A stretch of 64,000 nucleotides of DNA, taken from the NCBI RefSeq assembly GCF_013425525.1, contig NZ_JACCKA010000017.1, positions 1 through 64,000 on the forward strand. The letters are read 5' to 3'. Of this stretch, positions 25,959 to 35,426 are shown in pieces. The position numbers and the translations under genes were made by a program. This DNA is from Luteimonas salinisoli (GTDB lineage: Bacteria; Pseudomonadota; Gammaproteobacteria; Xanthomonadales; Xanthomonadaceae). The notes below the pieces were generated by a model. That model ran no database searches. It was not told the origin of the DNA and was given only the letters and a program-made list of their open reading frames with translations. Numbering within the stretch: position 1 is the stretch's first letter; every line of letters begins with the position of its first letter.

Positions 25959-28900
25959 GTGCAGATAACACGCAAGGGCGCCTGCAGCGCACTAGCGCTA
26001 TGGATGGGAATGCTCGTCTGCGCGCCGTCGATGGCGCAGGAGACCGTCTGCGCGCGCGTCAAGATCGAGATCAAGCAGGAGTTGACGCTCGAGCGCCAGG
26101 CGTTCGACGCCGAGATGCGCATCACCAACTCGCTGCCGGTCACCCCGCTGACCGAGGTCCATGTCGAGGTGAAAGTGACCGACGAGATGGGCGTTCCCGT
26201 CGCGATCACCGAGGACCCGAACGATCTCACGGCCAAGTTCTTCCTGCGCCAGACCAGCAGGCAGAACATCGACAACACCACGGGCAGCGGGCAGGTGGAG
26301 GGCGGTTCGACCGCCACCATCAACTGGATGCTGATCCCGGCGCCCGGAGCGGCCGGCGCCACGCCGTTCGGCAAGCGCTACCTGGTCGGCGCCACCCTAC
26401 GCTATCGCTTCGGCACCGAAGTCCACATGTTGGACCTCAACCCGGACGCCATTACCGTCAAGCCGCTCCCGCTGCTGACGCTGGACTACTTTCTGACGCG
26501 CGACGTGATCGCGGACGACCCGTTCACTCCGGAGATCGAGGCGCCCGAGCCCTACACGCTGGGCGTGCGGGTGAAGAACACCGGCATGGCGGCCGCGCAG
26601 GAGGTCAAGATCGACTCCGCGCAGCCCAGGATCGTCGAGAACCTGCAGGGCCTGCCGATCACTTTCCAGATCATCGGCAGCTATCTGCAGGATCTGCCGA
26701 CCACGAACTCGCTGCTGATCGACTTCGGCGACATCGAGCCCGGTAGCAGCAAGATGGGGCGCTGGCTGATGGAGAGCAACCTGGCCGGGACCTTCGTCGA
26801 TTTCACCGCAACGTTCACCCATTCCGACGAGCTCGGCGGCGCGCTGACGTCCCTGCTGCAGGCGACCAACGCCCACCTCTTGGTGCGCGACGTGCGGGTG
26901 GACCTGCCCGGCCGCGACTTCGTGCGCGATTTCCTTGCCGAGGACGGCGGCGTGCTGCGGGTGTACGAGTCGGCGGGCCCGGACAGCGTTGTCACCGACC
27001 GCTCGGAGGAGGCCACTCTGGTGGCGTCCGGGGGCGGCTATCGGCTGACGCTGCCGCCGTCCCAGGGGTTCCTGTACGTGCGCAAGGCCGATCCGTACAA
27101 CGGCCAGAAAGTGCTGGGCCCGGTGATGCGTTCCGACGCCAAGGCGATGGCCGTCGAAAACGTCTGGCTATCGAAGACCAAGAATCCGGATACCCAGCAA
27201 TGGCAGCACTGGTTCAACGTGTTCGACGTCAACTCTCCCGGCAGCTACGACGTCGCCTTCAAGGATCCGGAGCTCGCGCCGAGACCGCCGGTGCTGCAGT
27301 TCATCCCAGACCGGGTGGTGAACGAGGAGCAGCAGGTCGGTTTCCTGGTGGAGGCGTCCAGCCCGATGGGGCGGCTGGTGGCACTGTCGGCAGGTCCGCT
27401 GCCCACGGGTGCGACCTTCGTGGACCAGGGTGAGGGCATCGGCGTGTTCGACTGGACCCCGCAGGTCGGCCAGGCCGGCGACTACCTCATCAACTACCTC
27501 GCCAGCGACGGCACCCTGTCGGCGACGCGTTCGGCGAGGATCCGCGTCGAGTCGCTCGAGCCGCCGCCGGGACCTGCCATTCCGCAGATCGTCGCGCCTC
27601 TGGCCGGCGCCGAGGTGGCCAGCCTGCGCCCGCAGCTGCAGGTGATGACCGGCGAGGCCGGCAACGATCCGACGGTCAGCGTGCATTTCGAGCTGTATGC
27701 AGATGCCGCCCTCACCGAACTGCTGGACCAGGCCACGGTGGCGGAGAACCCGGTCTCCGGGCAGGCCACCACCTGGCAGCCGGCGGAGGATCTGAACGAC
27801 AACCGGCATTATTACTGGCGCGCGCGCGCGCTGGCGGCCGGGGGCATCAATAGCGGCTGGGCGAACGCTTCGTTCTTCGTCAACCTGTTCAACGACCCGC
27901 CGGACAGCTTCAACCTGACCTCGCCGGCGGCGGGGGCGAACGTGGACACCCTTACTCCGGTGCTGTCGCTGACCAACGCCCAGGACCGCGACGGCGATGC
28001 GATCACCTATACCTTCGAGGTCTTTACCGACACCACCCTGATCCAGGTGCACGATTCCGTCAGCGGTGTGGAGCCCGACCCGAGCGGAACCACGTCGTGG
28101 ACGGTCGCTGTGCCCTTGAGCGACCGGGCCACGTACTACTGGCGCGCGATCGCGATCGACGAGCATGGCGCGCAGACCATGACGCCGCTGCGGCCGTTTA
28201 CGGTGGTCCTGGACAACGCCGCGCCAACGGCTCCGGTACCCGTGAGCCCGGTCGGCGGCGCCGACGTCACCACGCCGGGGACCGCCACGCTGACCGCGCA
28301 GAACGGTGCCGATGCCGACGGTGACCCGGTGACCCATCTGTTCGAGATCGATACCGTCGACTCGTTCGACTCCTCGAACCGCCGTGCCTCCGGCCAAATC
28401 CCGGCCGGCAGCGGCGGCACCGTTAGCTGGCAGGTCGGCGACCTCGTCGAGAACACGCGCTACTTCTGGCGGGTGAAGGCCAGCGACGGCCACGCCGAGA
28501 GCGCATGGGCGGGGGCCGAGTTCCGGATGAATGCCCAGAACGATCCGCCCACCACTCCGGTGGTGGCCAACCCGGGCGACCGGGCCTGGTCCTCGACGCT
28601 GTACCCCAGCTTCGAGGTTCATGCCGCTACCGATCCCGAGGGCGACGCGCTGCGCTACCGGTTCGAGGTCTACAGCGACAGCGCCCTGGCGTCGCTGGTG
28701 GCCAGCGCTACGGTCGACGGCCTGATCTGGCAGACGACTACCGCCCTGCCCGACAAGACCACCCACTACTGGCGGGTGCGCGCCGAGGACGACGCTGGCG
28801 GCGTCAGCGGCTGGTCGCCGACGATGACGCTGTTCGTCAGCACCGGTACCTACGTGGCGCCGACCATCTCGCTGACTCGGCCAACCAGGATCCTGGATGC

Positions 28901-29816
28901 CCGCGATGGCAGTCCGACGATTGTCTGGGAAGGGACCGGACCAGCGATCGAGCCAACCGTCGCCCTCTACTACGATGCGGTGGGTTCCGGCTACGCGGGA
29001 ACGAAGATCGTTGACGGCCTGCGCCATGATGCGGGTACGCATACTGGCAATTACGTGTGGAGTACCACTGCACTCGCCCCCGGGGCCTACTCGGTGTATG
29101 GCGAGATCTACGACGACAGGGGTGTCGGGCGTGCCTATGCCCCCGGCGCCGTGGTAGTCCCCACGTCGCCTCAGCGAGGTGGGGTGATCGCGACGACGCC
29201 TCCGAGCATGGATCTGAATGAGGGCGATGGCGTTGCGCAGATTTCCGTGCGCCTGGAGACGGCCCCGACCCAAGATGTGGTACTTCCGGTGAGTGTGAGT
29301 GATCTGACGGAAGTGAATGTCGCGCCAAGCGAGATCGTGTTCACGCCTGCGAACTGGAGTGTCCAGCAGTCCATACAGGTGAATGCGATTGCCGATGGGG
29401 TGATGGATGGCGACCAACCGTTCACATTGACCATCGGAAAGGCGGTCAGCCGTGACCCGGAATACATCGGAGTTCTGGCGGCGCCGATTGAAGGTACGGT
29501 TATCGATCAGGATGTAAATCCAGTCCCGCGCCTCTCCATTACGAGCTATCAGCTGGTGTCCAAGCTGCAACGAGGCGACCGATTTGAATATAGGTACAAG
29601 CCCGTACTCACCAATTCGGGAGCTCGCTTACGAGGAGTTGCGGGGATGGTTCTGAGTGCCCCTGGGTACGAAATATTGAGGGGGAGTGCGCGTTTCGGTG
29701 CTGTCGATCAAAATGAATCCGTGGTCAGTATCAACGAGATCGTTCTCGAGTGCGCTTGCAACAACAACTCGGGTTATCAGCCACAACTGGAGTGGCTGCT
29801 TGAGGGTGTCGAATGA
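25959..29816 (+). CDS. Large exported FN3/CARDB/Calx-beta-like protein coupled to the secretion operon
   Basis: 1285 aa. The GTG at 25959 is preceded by AGGGGAAG at ideal spacing and opens a signal peptide (ACSALALWMGMLVCAPSMAQ); the longer frame from 25878 lacks both. Residues about 40-380 contain CARDB-like beta domains. A cadherin/Ig-like domain starts near 442 (PPVLQFIPDRVVNEEQQVGF). FN3-like domains start near 545, 647, 755 and 863, each with a repeated YYWRA/FWRVKA/HYWRVRA strand. A further beta domain starts near 967 and a Calx-beta-like segment (LNEGDGVAQISVRL) near 1081. The C-terminal domain has a CACNNN motif. The stop overlaps the GspG start by 4 bp (ATGA), which strongly suggests a shared task with the secretion machine, as substrate or extracellular component. 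Confidence 0.85.
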   Translation: MQITRKGACSALALWMGMLVCAPSMAQETVCARVKIEIKQELTLERQAFDAEMRITNSLPVTPLTEVHVEVKVTDEMGVPVAITEDPNDLTAKFFLRQTSRQNIDNTTGSGQVEGGSTATINWMLIPAPGAAGATPFGKRYLVGATLRYRFGTEVHMLDLNPDAITVKPLPLLTLDYFLTRDVIADDPFTPEIEAPEPYTLGVRVKNTGMAAAQEVKIDSAQPRIVENLQGLPITFQIIGSYLQDLPTTNSLLIDFGDIEPGSSKMGRWLMESNLAGTFVDFTATFTHSDELGGALTSLLQATNAHLLVRDVRVDLPGRDFVRDFLAEDGGVLRVYESAGPDSVVTDRSEEATLVASGGGYRLTLPPSQGFLYVRKADPYNGQKVLGPVMRSDAKAMAVENVWLSKTKNPDTQQWQHWFNVFDVNSPGSYDVAFKDPELAPRPPVLQFIPDRVVNEEQQVGFLVEASSPMGRLVALSAGPLPTGATFVDQGEGIGVFDWTPQVGQAGDYLINYLASDGTLSATRSARIRVESLEPPPGPAIPQIVAPLAGAEVASLRPQLQVMTGEAGNDPTVSVHFELYADAALTELLDQATVAENPVSGQATTWQPAEDLNDNRHYYWRARALAAGGINSGWANASFFVNLFNDPPDSFNLTSPAAGANVDTLTPVLSLTNAQDRDGDAITYTFEVFTDTTLIQVHDSVSGVEPDPSGTTSWTVAVPLSDRATYYWRAIAIDEHGAQTMTPLRPFTVVLDNAAPTAPVPVSPVGGADVTTPGTATLTAQNGADADGDPVTHLFEIDTVDSFDSSNRRASGQIPAGSGGTVSWQVGDLVENTRYFWRVKASDGHAESAWAGAEFRMNAQNDPPTTPVVANPGDRAWSSTLYPSFEVHAATDPEGDALRYRFEVYSDSALASLVASATVDGLIWQTTTALPDKTTHYWRVRAEDDAGGVSGWSPTMTLFVSTGTYVAPTISLTRPTRILDARDGSPTIVWEGTGPAIEPTVALYYDAVGSGYAGTKIVDGLRHDAGTHTGNYVWSTTALAPGAYSVYGEIYDDRGVGRAYAPGAVVVPTSPQRGGVIATTPPSMDLNEGDGVAQISVRLETAPTQDVVLPVSVSDLTEVNVAPSEIVFTPANWSVQQSIQVNAIADGVMDGDQPFTLTIGKAVSRDPEYIGVLAAPIEGTVIDQDVNPVPRLSITSYQLVSKLQRGDRFEYRYKPVLTNSGARLRGVAGMVLSAPGYEILRGSARFGAVDQNESVVSINEIVLECACNNNSGYQPQLEWLLEGVE

Positions 29817-30244
29817 ACAGCAGGTTATGCCCAAGGCAGGCAGGTTTTACCTTGCTCGAGCTGCTCGTCGTTGTGGTGATCATCGGCGTACTGGTGGCCT
29901 ACGTGGCGCCCCGCTACTTCCAGCAGATCGGCAAGTCCGAGCGCACCGCTGCGCTCGGCCAGATCGACGCATTGCGCAAGGCGATCGATGCTTATTGGCT
30001 GGACACCGGCCATTTCCCGCCTTCGCGCCAGGGGCTCGATGCCTTGGTCGACAGGCCCGATGGCGTCCCCAAATGGAACGGGCCCTACCTGCAAGGCAAG
30101 GTGCCGCCAGACCCGTGGGGCAACGCTTATGTGTACCGGGTTCCGGGCAGCGCAGGCGACTACGATCTGTACTCGCTCGGCAAGGATGGCAGGCCGGGTG
30201 GCGAGGCGGACGATGCGGACTTGGGAATAGGTGCCGCCCAGTGA
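29813..30244 (+). CDS. gspG: Type II secretion major pseudopilin GspG-like
   Basis: 143 aa. A prepilin signal MNSRLCPRQAG is cut before Phe12 (G/FTLLELLVVVVIIG). Glu16, at position +5 of the mature chain, is present. The globular part has the GspG pattern: TAALGQIDALRKAIDAYWLDTGHFPPSRQGLDAL, WNGPYLQ..PPDPWGNAYVYR and DYDLYSLGKDG, the latter including the calcium-site region of GspG. It should polymerise into the pseudopilus that pushes substrates through the secretin. It overlaps the upstream FN3 gene (ATGA) and the downstream gspF (GTGA). No prepilin peptidase is in the window, so processing would depend on a PilD elsewhere. Confidence 0.93.
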   Translation: MNSRLCPRQAGFTLLELLVVVVIIGVLVAYVAPRYFQQIGKSERTAALGQIDALRKAIDAYWLDTGHFPPSRQGLDALVDRPDGVPKWNGPYLQGKVPPDPWGNAYVYRVPGSAGDYDLYSLGKDGRPGGEADDADLGIGAAQ

Positions 30245-31422
30245 AGCACCGGGTCCTGGTTGCCGCCGGCGGACAGTCCCGGTGGTTGGACATCGAAGCG
30301 GAATCGGTGGCGGAAGCGAGCGCGAAGGCGCTCAGGTCCGGTGGGCGCGTGTTGCGGGTCGACCCCGAGGTCGCCGCCCCGCGGCGGGCGCGCGTAACGT
30401 ATTCCTCCACGGTGTTCCTGCAGGAAATGCTCACCCTGCTCAAGGCCGGGCTGAACGTGGTGGAAGTGATGGAGGCACTCGAGCGCAAGGAAGCCAACGC
30501 GGGGTTCAAGCTGGTCCTGGGGCGGATGCTCACGGCGCTGCGCGAAGGCGCTTCGTTCTCGGAGGCGATGGCGCGCGAGGCGCCACTGTTCCCTCCGGTG
30601 CTCGTCGCGGGCGTGGCGGCGAGCGAAACCACCGGTGGCCTGGCCGGTACGCTGGAGCGCTATCTGGCCTACGACGCCAAGATCCACCAGATCAAGCGCA
30701 AGGTCAGCGCCGCCGCGATCTATCCCCTGCTGCTGATGGCGGTGGGCGGTGCGGTCATCCTGTTCCTCATCGCCTACGTGCTGCCGAAGTTCAGCGTGAT
30801 CCTGGACGGCAGCGGCCGCGAGGCGGCGGGCGCGACAAGAGTGCTGTTGAGCTCCGGCGAGTTCATCCAGCAGCACCCGCTGCTGTTCGGGGCGTGCCTG
30901 TCCGTGGCGGCAGGCGGGGTCGCCTGGCTCGTCATGAGCCGGGCCGGCCGCTACCTGGCGATCGTCCACGTCGCCAGGCTGCCCGTACTCTCGGAGATCT
31001 TCGTGACGATGGGGCTGTCACGGCTCTACCGCACCCTGGCCCTGCTGCTGGACAGCGGGATTCCGCTGCTGCGGGCGATGGAGATGAGCCGGGGAGTGGT
31101 CAACCCGGTGCAGGCGCAGGAGATGGCGCTGGCGATGGACCGCCTGCGATCGGGGCGGATGTTCACCGAGGCGATGTCGGGCACCAGCCTGATCCCGCCG
31201 ATCGCCGAAAGCCTGCTGCGGGTGGGCGAGCGCAGCGGCGCCCTGGCGGAGATGAGCGGCAAGCTCGCAGACTTCCTGGACATCGCCCTGGATCGCAAGG
31301 TCGATACCTTCTCGCGGCTGTTCGAGCCACTGCTGATGTCGGCCATCGGCATCGTAATCGGGGTGATCGTGCTGATGATGTACTCGCCGATCTTCGACCT
31401 GGTCGGGAGCGTGGGGCAGTGA
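30241..31422 (+). CDS. gspF: Type II secretion/type IV pilus inner-membrane platform protein GspF-like
   Basis: 393 aa with a GTG start at 30241 inside the GspG stop overlap; the upstream open frame is a shadow of gspG. It has two GspF/PilC domains. The first, about 60-185, contains FLQEMLTLLKAGLNVVEVMEALERKE and ends in a membrane span (IYPLLLMAVGGAVILFLIAYVL). The second, about 260-385, contains LSRLYRTLALLLDSGIPLLRAMEMSR. Three membrane helices are visible, the last near the C-terminus. It forms the inner-membrane base on which the GspE ATPase turns during pseudopilus assembly. It ends in a GTGA overlap with gspE. Confidence 0.93.
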   Translation: MKHRVLVAAGGQSRWLDIEAESVAEASAKALRSGGRVLRVDPEVAAPRRARVTYSSTVFLQEMLTLLKAGLNVVEVMEALERKEANAGFKLVLGRMLTALREGASFSEAMAREAPLFPPVLVAGVAASETTGGLAGTLERYLAYDAKIHQIKRKVSAAAIYPLLLMAVGGAVILFLIAYVLPKFSVILDGSGREAAGATRVLLSSGEFIQQHPLLFGACLSVAAGGVAWLVMSRAGRYLAIVHVARLPVLSEIFVTMGLSRLYRTLALLLDSGIPLLRAMEMSRGVVNPVQAQEMALAMDRLRSGRMFTEAMSGTSLIPPIAESLLRVGERSGALAEMSGKLADFLDIALDRKVDTFSRLFEPLLMSAIGIVIGVIVLMMYSPIFDLVGSVGQ

Positions 31423-33116
31423 ACCTGGACCTCGCCTCGGCCGCGCCGCCCGTCCTGGCGGCCAGCCAGATCCGCAGCGCCCGCGCTCGCGCATCGGCCA
31501 GCGGCGGATCCTGGCTGCAGTCGTTGCAGGAAGAGCTGGGTGTCGGTGCGGAGACGTTCCTGCAATCTCTGGCGACGGCTTCCGGCGTCGAGCCGATCTC
31601 ATCGGTCACGCTCCATGAGGCGGTGCCCGACTTCGGTGCCGTTCCCTACGTCGAGTGCGTGCGGCGCGAATGTGCCGTGTTGCGCGATCCGGTCGATGGG
31701 CTGGCTTTGGTCGTCTCCGATCCGTTTTCGGACGAGACGGTGCAATGGGTACGCAGTTGGGTGCGCGAGCCCTGCGCGATCCGCCTGGCGGACGCCGAGG
31801 CGCTGCGTAGCTATCTGGCCATGGCCGAGCAGACGGTGCGGGCCACGCAGGACAGCGTTGGCGGCCTGGCGCCGGTGGACGACCCGCGGGGCGAGGACGA
31901 ATCGCTGTCGCTGGAGCAGATCGAGGCGGACGCCAGCCCGGTGGTGCGGGTGGTCAGCTCCGTTCTGTACGACGCGCTCAAGCAGGAGGCGTCCGACATC
32001 CACCTGAAATCGACTCCGGCCGGAATGGACGTCAAGTTCAGGATCGACGGCGTGCTGGTGCCAATCTCCCAGGTTGCCGGGCCCGATACGGCACAGCGGA
32101 TCATTTCGCGGATCAAGGTGATGTCGGAGCTGGACATCGCCGAGCGACGGGTGCCGCAGGACGGGAGGTTCCGGGTCAAGGTGCGCGGCGGCCACGTCGA
32201 CTTCCGCGTTTCGATCATGCCCAGCGTCCATGGGGAGGATGCCGTGCTGCGCCTGCTCGACCGCAGTACGCTGACCGGCAGCCGCGACCAGATGCTTCAG
32301 CTGTCGGACCTCGATCTCGCGCCCGCCGCGCTGGCGACCCTGCGCAAGCTGGTGGCGCAGCCCTATGGCATGGTGCTGGTGACCGGCCCCACGGGTTCGG
32401 GCAAGACCACCACCTTGTACGCGGCGATCGACGAGATCAACGGCGGACAGGAAAACATCATCACCATCGAGGACCCGGTCGAGTACCAGCTGCCCGGGGT
32501 ACTACAGATCCCCGTCAACGAGAAGAAGGGGCTGACGTTCGCCCGCGGCCTGCGCTCGATCCTGCGCCACGATCCGGACAAGATCATGGTCGGCGAGATC
32601 CGGGACGAGGATACCGCCCAGATCGCCGTACAGGCGGCATTGACCGGCCACCTGGTGCTGACCACGGTGCACGCCAACAACGTTTTCGACGTGGTGGGCC
32701 GCCTGCTGCACATGGGCGTGGACCCTTACAGCCTGGCTTCGGCCCTGGTGGGCGTCTGGGCGCAGCGGCTGTTGCGCGTGAACTGCACCGACTGCTCGCG
32801 TGCCTACGTGCCCGACGCCGAAGCGCTCGATCTGTCGGGGCTTCGTCCGCAGGAGCTCGCCGGCAAGACGCTTCGCTGTGGGCAGGGATGCGGGCGTTGC
32901 CGGGGCACGGGCTACAAGGGGCGTCGCGTGGTCGCGGAGTTCCTGGTGATGAACGATGCATTGCGCGAGTTGATCTCGACCAAGGCGCCGGTCACGGCGC
33001 TGCGCGCCTGCGCCGCTGAACAGGGCGGGGGCAGCTTGCGGGCCGCGGCTCTGGATCTGTTCTTCCGGGGAGAAACCACCCTGGCCGAAGTCAACCGGGT
33101 CACTTTTGCAGAGTAG
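31419..33116 (+). CDS. gspE: Type II secretion/type IV pilus assembly ATPase GspE-like
   Basis: 565 aa with a GTG start at 31419 overlapping the gspF stop. The N-terminal GspE/MshE-like domain spans about 25-150. The ATPase core contains DIHLKSTPAGMDVKFRIDG, Walker A GPTGSGKT (323-330), an Asp box with TIEDPVEYQL, Walker B IMVGEIRDEDTA (about 389) and a His box (TGHLVLTTVHAN). A zinc module with CTDC (456/459) and CGQGCGRC (487, 491, 494) is typical of assembly rather than retraction ATPases. It powers pseudopilus growth from the cytoplasmic side. It is followed after 6 bp by a PilM/GspL-like gene. Confidence 0.94.
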   Translation: MNLDLASAAPPVLAASQIRSARARASASGGSWLQSLQEELGVGAETFLQSLATASGVEPISSVTLHEAVPDFGAVPYVECVRRECAVLRDPVDGLALVVSDPFSDETVQWVRSWVREPCAIRLADAEALRSYLAMAEQTVRATQDSVGGLAPVDDPRGEDESLSLEQIEADASPVVRVVSSVLYDALKQEASDIHLKSTPAGMDVKFRIDGVLVPISQVAGPDTAQRIISRIKVMSELDIAERRVPQDGRFRVKVRGGHVDFRVSIMPSVHGEDAVLRLLDRSTLTGSRDQMLQLSDLDLAPAALATLRKLVAQPYGMVLVTGPTGSGKTTTLYAAIDEINGGQENIITIEDPVEYQLPGVLQIPVNEKKGLTFARGLRSILRHDPDKIMVGEIRDEDTAQIAVQAALTGHLVLTTVHANNVFDVVGRLLHMGVDPYSLASALVGVWAQRLLRVNCTDCSRAYVPDAEALDLSGLRPQELAGKTLRCGQGCGRCRGTGYKGRRVVAEFLVMNDALRELISTKAPVTALRACAAEQGGGSLRAAALDLFFRGETTLAEVNRVTFAE

Positions 33117-33122
33117 TCGGCC

Positions 33123-33875
33123 GTGCGCAGCAAATCCGCCCATCTTTATCTTTCAGGATCCACCTGGGTCGCGGTCCGGCGGGGGCTTGCGTCGGCGGTG
33201 TGGGGCGTACATGGCGATCCGTCGTCCGGCGACTGGGCGCAGGTTGGGCGATCGCTGGTGGAAGCTTTCGGCCGCCCCGCGCGGATACGCCTGGTGCTTT
33301 CGACGCGGCTGTGCCCGTGCCTGGTCGTGCCCTGGGTGTCGAGCCGTTTCACGGCCTCGGCCGTTCGCGATCATGTCGTCGACGCCTTCTTGCATGGTCC
33401 GGGGGTCACCGCTGCCAGTCATCGCATCGAAGCGGTCTGGCCGAGGTTCGGGCGCCCGATCCTCGCGGTCGCGTATCCGCGCGGGCTCGTCGACGAGGTC
33501 GCGGCCGGTCTCGCGGAAAGCGGCTGCTTGGTGGACGCCGTCGTCGCCAGCCTCCATCCGGTCCTGCGCAGGTATGGCACAGCGTCGGGGTGCGATTCGT
33601 CGCTGCTTGCGTTCGCCGAGGACGACGGCATCACCGGCATCACGATGGACGGCGGGCAGGTGACTCAGGTCGAAACCCTGTCCGGCTGGGGCGGAGGGCT
33701 CGAAGATGCTGCGCTGTGGCTGGCACGCAAGCGCTTCGGCTTCGAGGACGATAGTGCATTGAGGTGGCTGGCGACAGGCGATGCGCCGGAAGGGTTCGTC
33801 GGGAAGACGATTTCCGTTGGAGCGTCCGGTTCCCCGGTGTCCCCGGGGCACGGCGTACTGGCTGCATGCGCATGA
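33123..33875 (+). CDS. GspL/PilM-like cytoplasmic assembly protein (tentative)
   Basis: 250 aa, GTG start, 6 bp after gspE. No transmembrane segment or signal peptide is visible. The position between the ATPase and a PilN-like protein, the length, and the alternating beta/alpha pattern (LVLSTRLCPCLVVPW, ILAVAYPRGLVDEVAAGL, SLLAFAEDDGITGITMDGG) fit the actin-like cytoplasmic domain of GspL/PilM. That domain links the ATPase to the inner-membrane alignment complex. Classical PilM ATP-binding motifs are not obvious, so the assignment is mainly positional. It overlaps the next gene by 4 bp (ATGA). Confidence 0.6.
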   Translation: MRSKSAHLYLSGSTWVAVRRGLASAVWGVHGDPSSGDWAQVGRSLVEAFGRPARIRLVLSTRLCPCLVVPWVSSRFTASAVRDHVVDAFLHGPGVTAASHRIEAVWPRFGRPILAVAYPRGLVDEVAAGLAESGCLVDAVVASLHPVLRRYGTASGCDSSLLAFAEDDGITGITMDGGQVTQVETLSGWGGGLEDAALWLARKRFGFEDDSALRWLATGDAPEGFVGKTISVGASGSPVSPGHGVLAACA

Positions 33876-34384
33876 TCCGGGCAGTCGACCTTGCCTGGAC
33901 ACCGGGCCGACGATCGTCCGGAGGCTGGATGTGGGGGCTGTTGCTGCTGCTCACGCTGGGCCTGGCCGCGCTCCTGTATGCGAAGTCGGCCATCGATGCG
34001 CGTCTCCATTCCCGGCAAGGCGAGATGGAGCGCCTCGTCCTGCGCTCGCTCGCCGACGGCCGCCGCGTTTCGCCGGAACGTGCGCGCAGCGCCGGCGAAC
34101 TGCGCCTGCTGCACGACCAGGTCTTGCTGCTGAACCGGGACTGGGCGGGTCTGTTGCACGAACTGGTGCCCGGCGACCATGGCAGCCGGCTGCTGGTGCT
34201 CGACATCGATGCGGTGACGGGGGTGCTGCGGGTATCCGGCCGCGCGCGTGATGCCAAGGCCGCCAATCTCTATGCGGAGACCATCCACCTCGAGAGTGGA
34301 GCGGTCCGCGACGTCCGTCTTCTGCTGCTCGAGAGAAAGCCGGATGGCATCGACTTCGAGGTGAGTGCGAGATGGGCAGAATAG
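33872..34384 (+). CDS. PilN/GspL-C-like inner-membrane alignment protein
   Basis: 170 aa. I chose the ATG at 33872 because it forms an ATGA overlap with the previous stop; another ATG 6 bp upstream is possible. A short basic N-terminus precedes one membrane helix (GGWMWGLLLLLTLGLAALLYAKSAI, about 15-40). A coiled-coil stretch (about 40-85) and a small alpha/beta domain (LVLDIDAVTGVLRVSGRARDAKAANLYAETI) follow. This is the topology of PilN and of the membrane part of GspL. It would pair with the next gene product to connect the cytoplasmic motor with the secretin. The 3' end overlaps the next gene by 13 bp. Confidence 0.72.
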   Translation: MIRAVDLAWTPGRRSSGGWMWGLLLLLTLGLAALLYAKSAIDARLHSRQGEMERLVLRSLADGRRVSPERARSAGELRLLHDQVLLLNRDWAGLLHELVPGDHGSRLLVLDIDAVTGVLRVSGRARDAKAANLYAETIHLESGAVRDVRLLLLERKPDGIDFEVSARWAE

Positions 34385-34935
34385 ACTCCCGTCCTCTCGT
34401 ATGGGCGCTGCATCGCGGCTATCTCCGGCGTGGCGCTGCTTTCGTCCTCTGCCTGCTGGTCGCGTCGGCGGCCGTGTTGACGGCGCTCCTGGCCGGAGCC
34501 GCCTGGTGGCAACTGAAACAGGCCGACAGGGAAGTGGCCGCCAGGACTCGGGCGCTCTCGGCCGCGCCCTCGGGGCAGGGCCTGGAGGAGAAGAGCGAAC
34601 CGCTGCAACTTCCTGCGTCCGCCCGACGTTTCGACATCAATGCGCGGATCCTGGCAGGCCTTGAAGAGGCCGGCTTCGCGCCGCAGCAGATCCGGTTCCG
34701 CTTCGAGGACGTCGATGAGGCGGAGCTGATCAGGCAAACGGCGATATTCGAGCTGACGGCAGGATGGAGCGAGATCGCGAATGCGCTGGCGGGCCTGCAG
34801 GCGACGGATCGCGCCGTCTACATCTCGAAGCTGCGGCTGGAACGCGAGACGCCAGGGGCGGCGCTGGTCACCGCGGAAATCGAAGTGGCGGCGGCGATGG
34901 TCGGCAAGCTCGATCCCGAGGAAGCCGCGCCATGA
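34372..34935 (+). CDS. PilO/GspM-like inner-membrane alignment protein
   Basis: 187 aa. It has a cytoplasmic N-terminus, one membrane helix (FVLCLLVASAAVLTALLAGAAWW, about 24-46), a coiled-coil stretch (about 48-75) and a periplasmic ferredoxin-like domain. The domain begins RRFDINARILAGLEEAGFAPQQIRFRF and ends EIEVAAAMVG. Topology and gene order match PilO/GspM, the usual partner of PilN/GspL. Start and stop both overlap neighbouring genes, which indicates tight translational coupling. Confidence 0.72.
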   Translation: MGRIDSRPLVWALHRGYLRRGAAFVLCLLVASAAVLTALLAGAAWWQLKQADREVAARTRALSAAPSGQGLEEKSEPLQLPASARRFDINARILAGLEEAGFAPQQIRFRFEDVDEAELIRQTAIFELTAGWSEIANALAGLQATDRAVYISKLRLERETPGAALVTAEIEVAAAMVGKLDPEEAAP

Positions 34936-35411
34936 GCAGATGGTTCCGGCCGCTGGCCTACTCGACCATCCTCGTGTTGGGCGGACTGGCGCTGTTCGGG
35001 GAGCAGGCACCGACCGGTACCGGGGAATCGGGTGTAGTGCCGCAGCTCCGCGCCGCGACGCCGGCCGAAAGGGAGCAAACGCTTCCGGAAATCGGCCAGC
35101 GGGATGCGGGATCCTTTCCGGTGGGGCTCTTTCCGCTCGATCTTGCACCGCCGCCGCCGCCGTCCAGACCGCCGGAACCTCCACCGCCGCCCGCGCCCGC
35201 GGAAATCAAGGTGCTGGGCTGGATGATGTCCGGGTCGGTGCCTCACGTGTTCGTCGAATGGAACGACGTCAACTACACGTTGATGCGGGAGGAGGCGGTG
35301 GAGGACGTCTATCGCTTCGATGGCATTGGCGGCGGGTTCGCCGAATTCACCTATCTGCCGACCGGCGAGGGGCGGCGCTACAGCGTAAGGGATCCTGCGC
35401 TGCTCGAATGA
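34932..35411 (+). CDS. PilP/GspC-like periplasmic linker protein (tentative)
   Basis: 159 aa with an ATGA overlap at the start. One N-terminal hydrophobic segment (LAYSTILVLGGLALFG) is followed by a linker with a proline-rich run (about 72-92, PPPPPSRPPEPPPPP). A small beta domain follows (VLGWMMSGSVPHVFVEWNDV...GEGRRYSVRDPALLE) that resembles the homology region by which GspC/PilP contact the secretin. A rigid proline spacer before such a domain fits a protein bridging inner membrane and secretin. The gene lies directly before the secretin gene. Confidence 0.65.
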   Translation: MSRWFRPLAYSTILVLGGLALFGEQAPTGTGESGVVPQLRAATPAEREQTLPEIGQRDAGSFPVGLFPLDLAPPPPPSRPPEPPPPPAPAEIKVLGWMMSGSVPHVFVEWNDVNYTLMREEAVEDVYRFDGIGGGFAEFTYLPTGEGRRYSVRDPALLE

Positions 35412-35426
35412 TTCCTGGGGAAGTCA

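Noticed and set aside
35154-35200. Proline-codon-rich run as a repeat element
   Set aside because: It encodes the proline linker of the PilP-like protein and is explained by coding.
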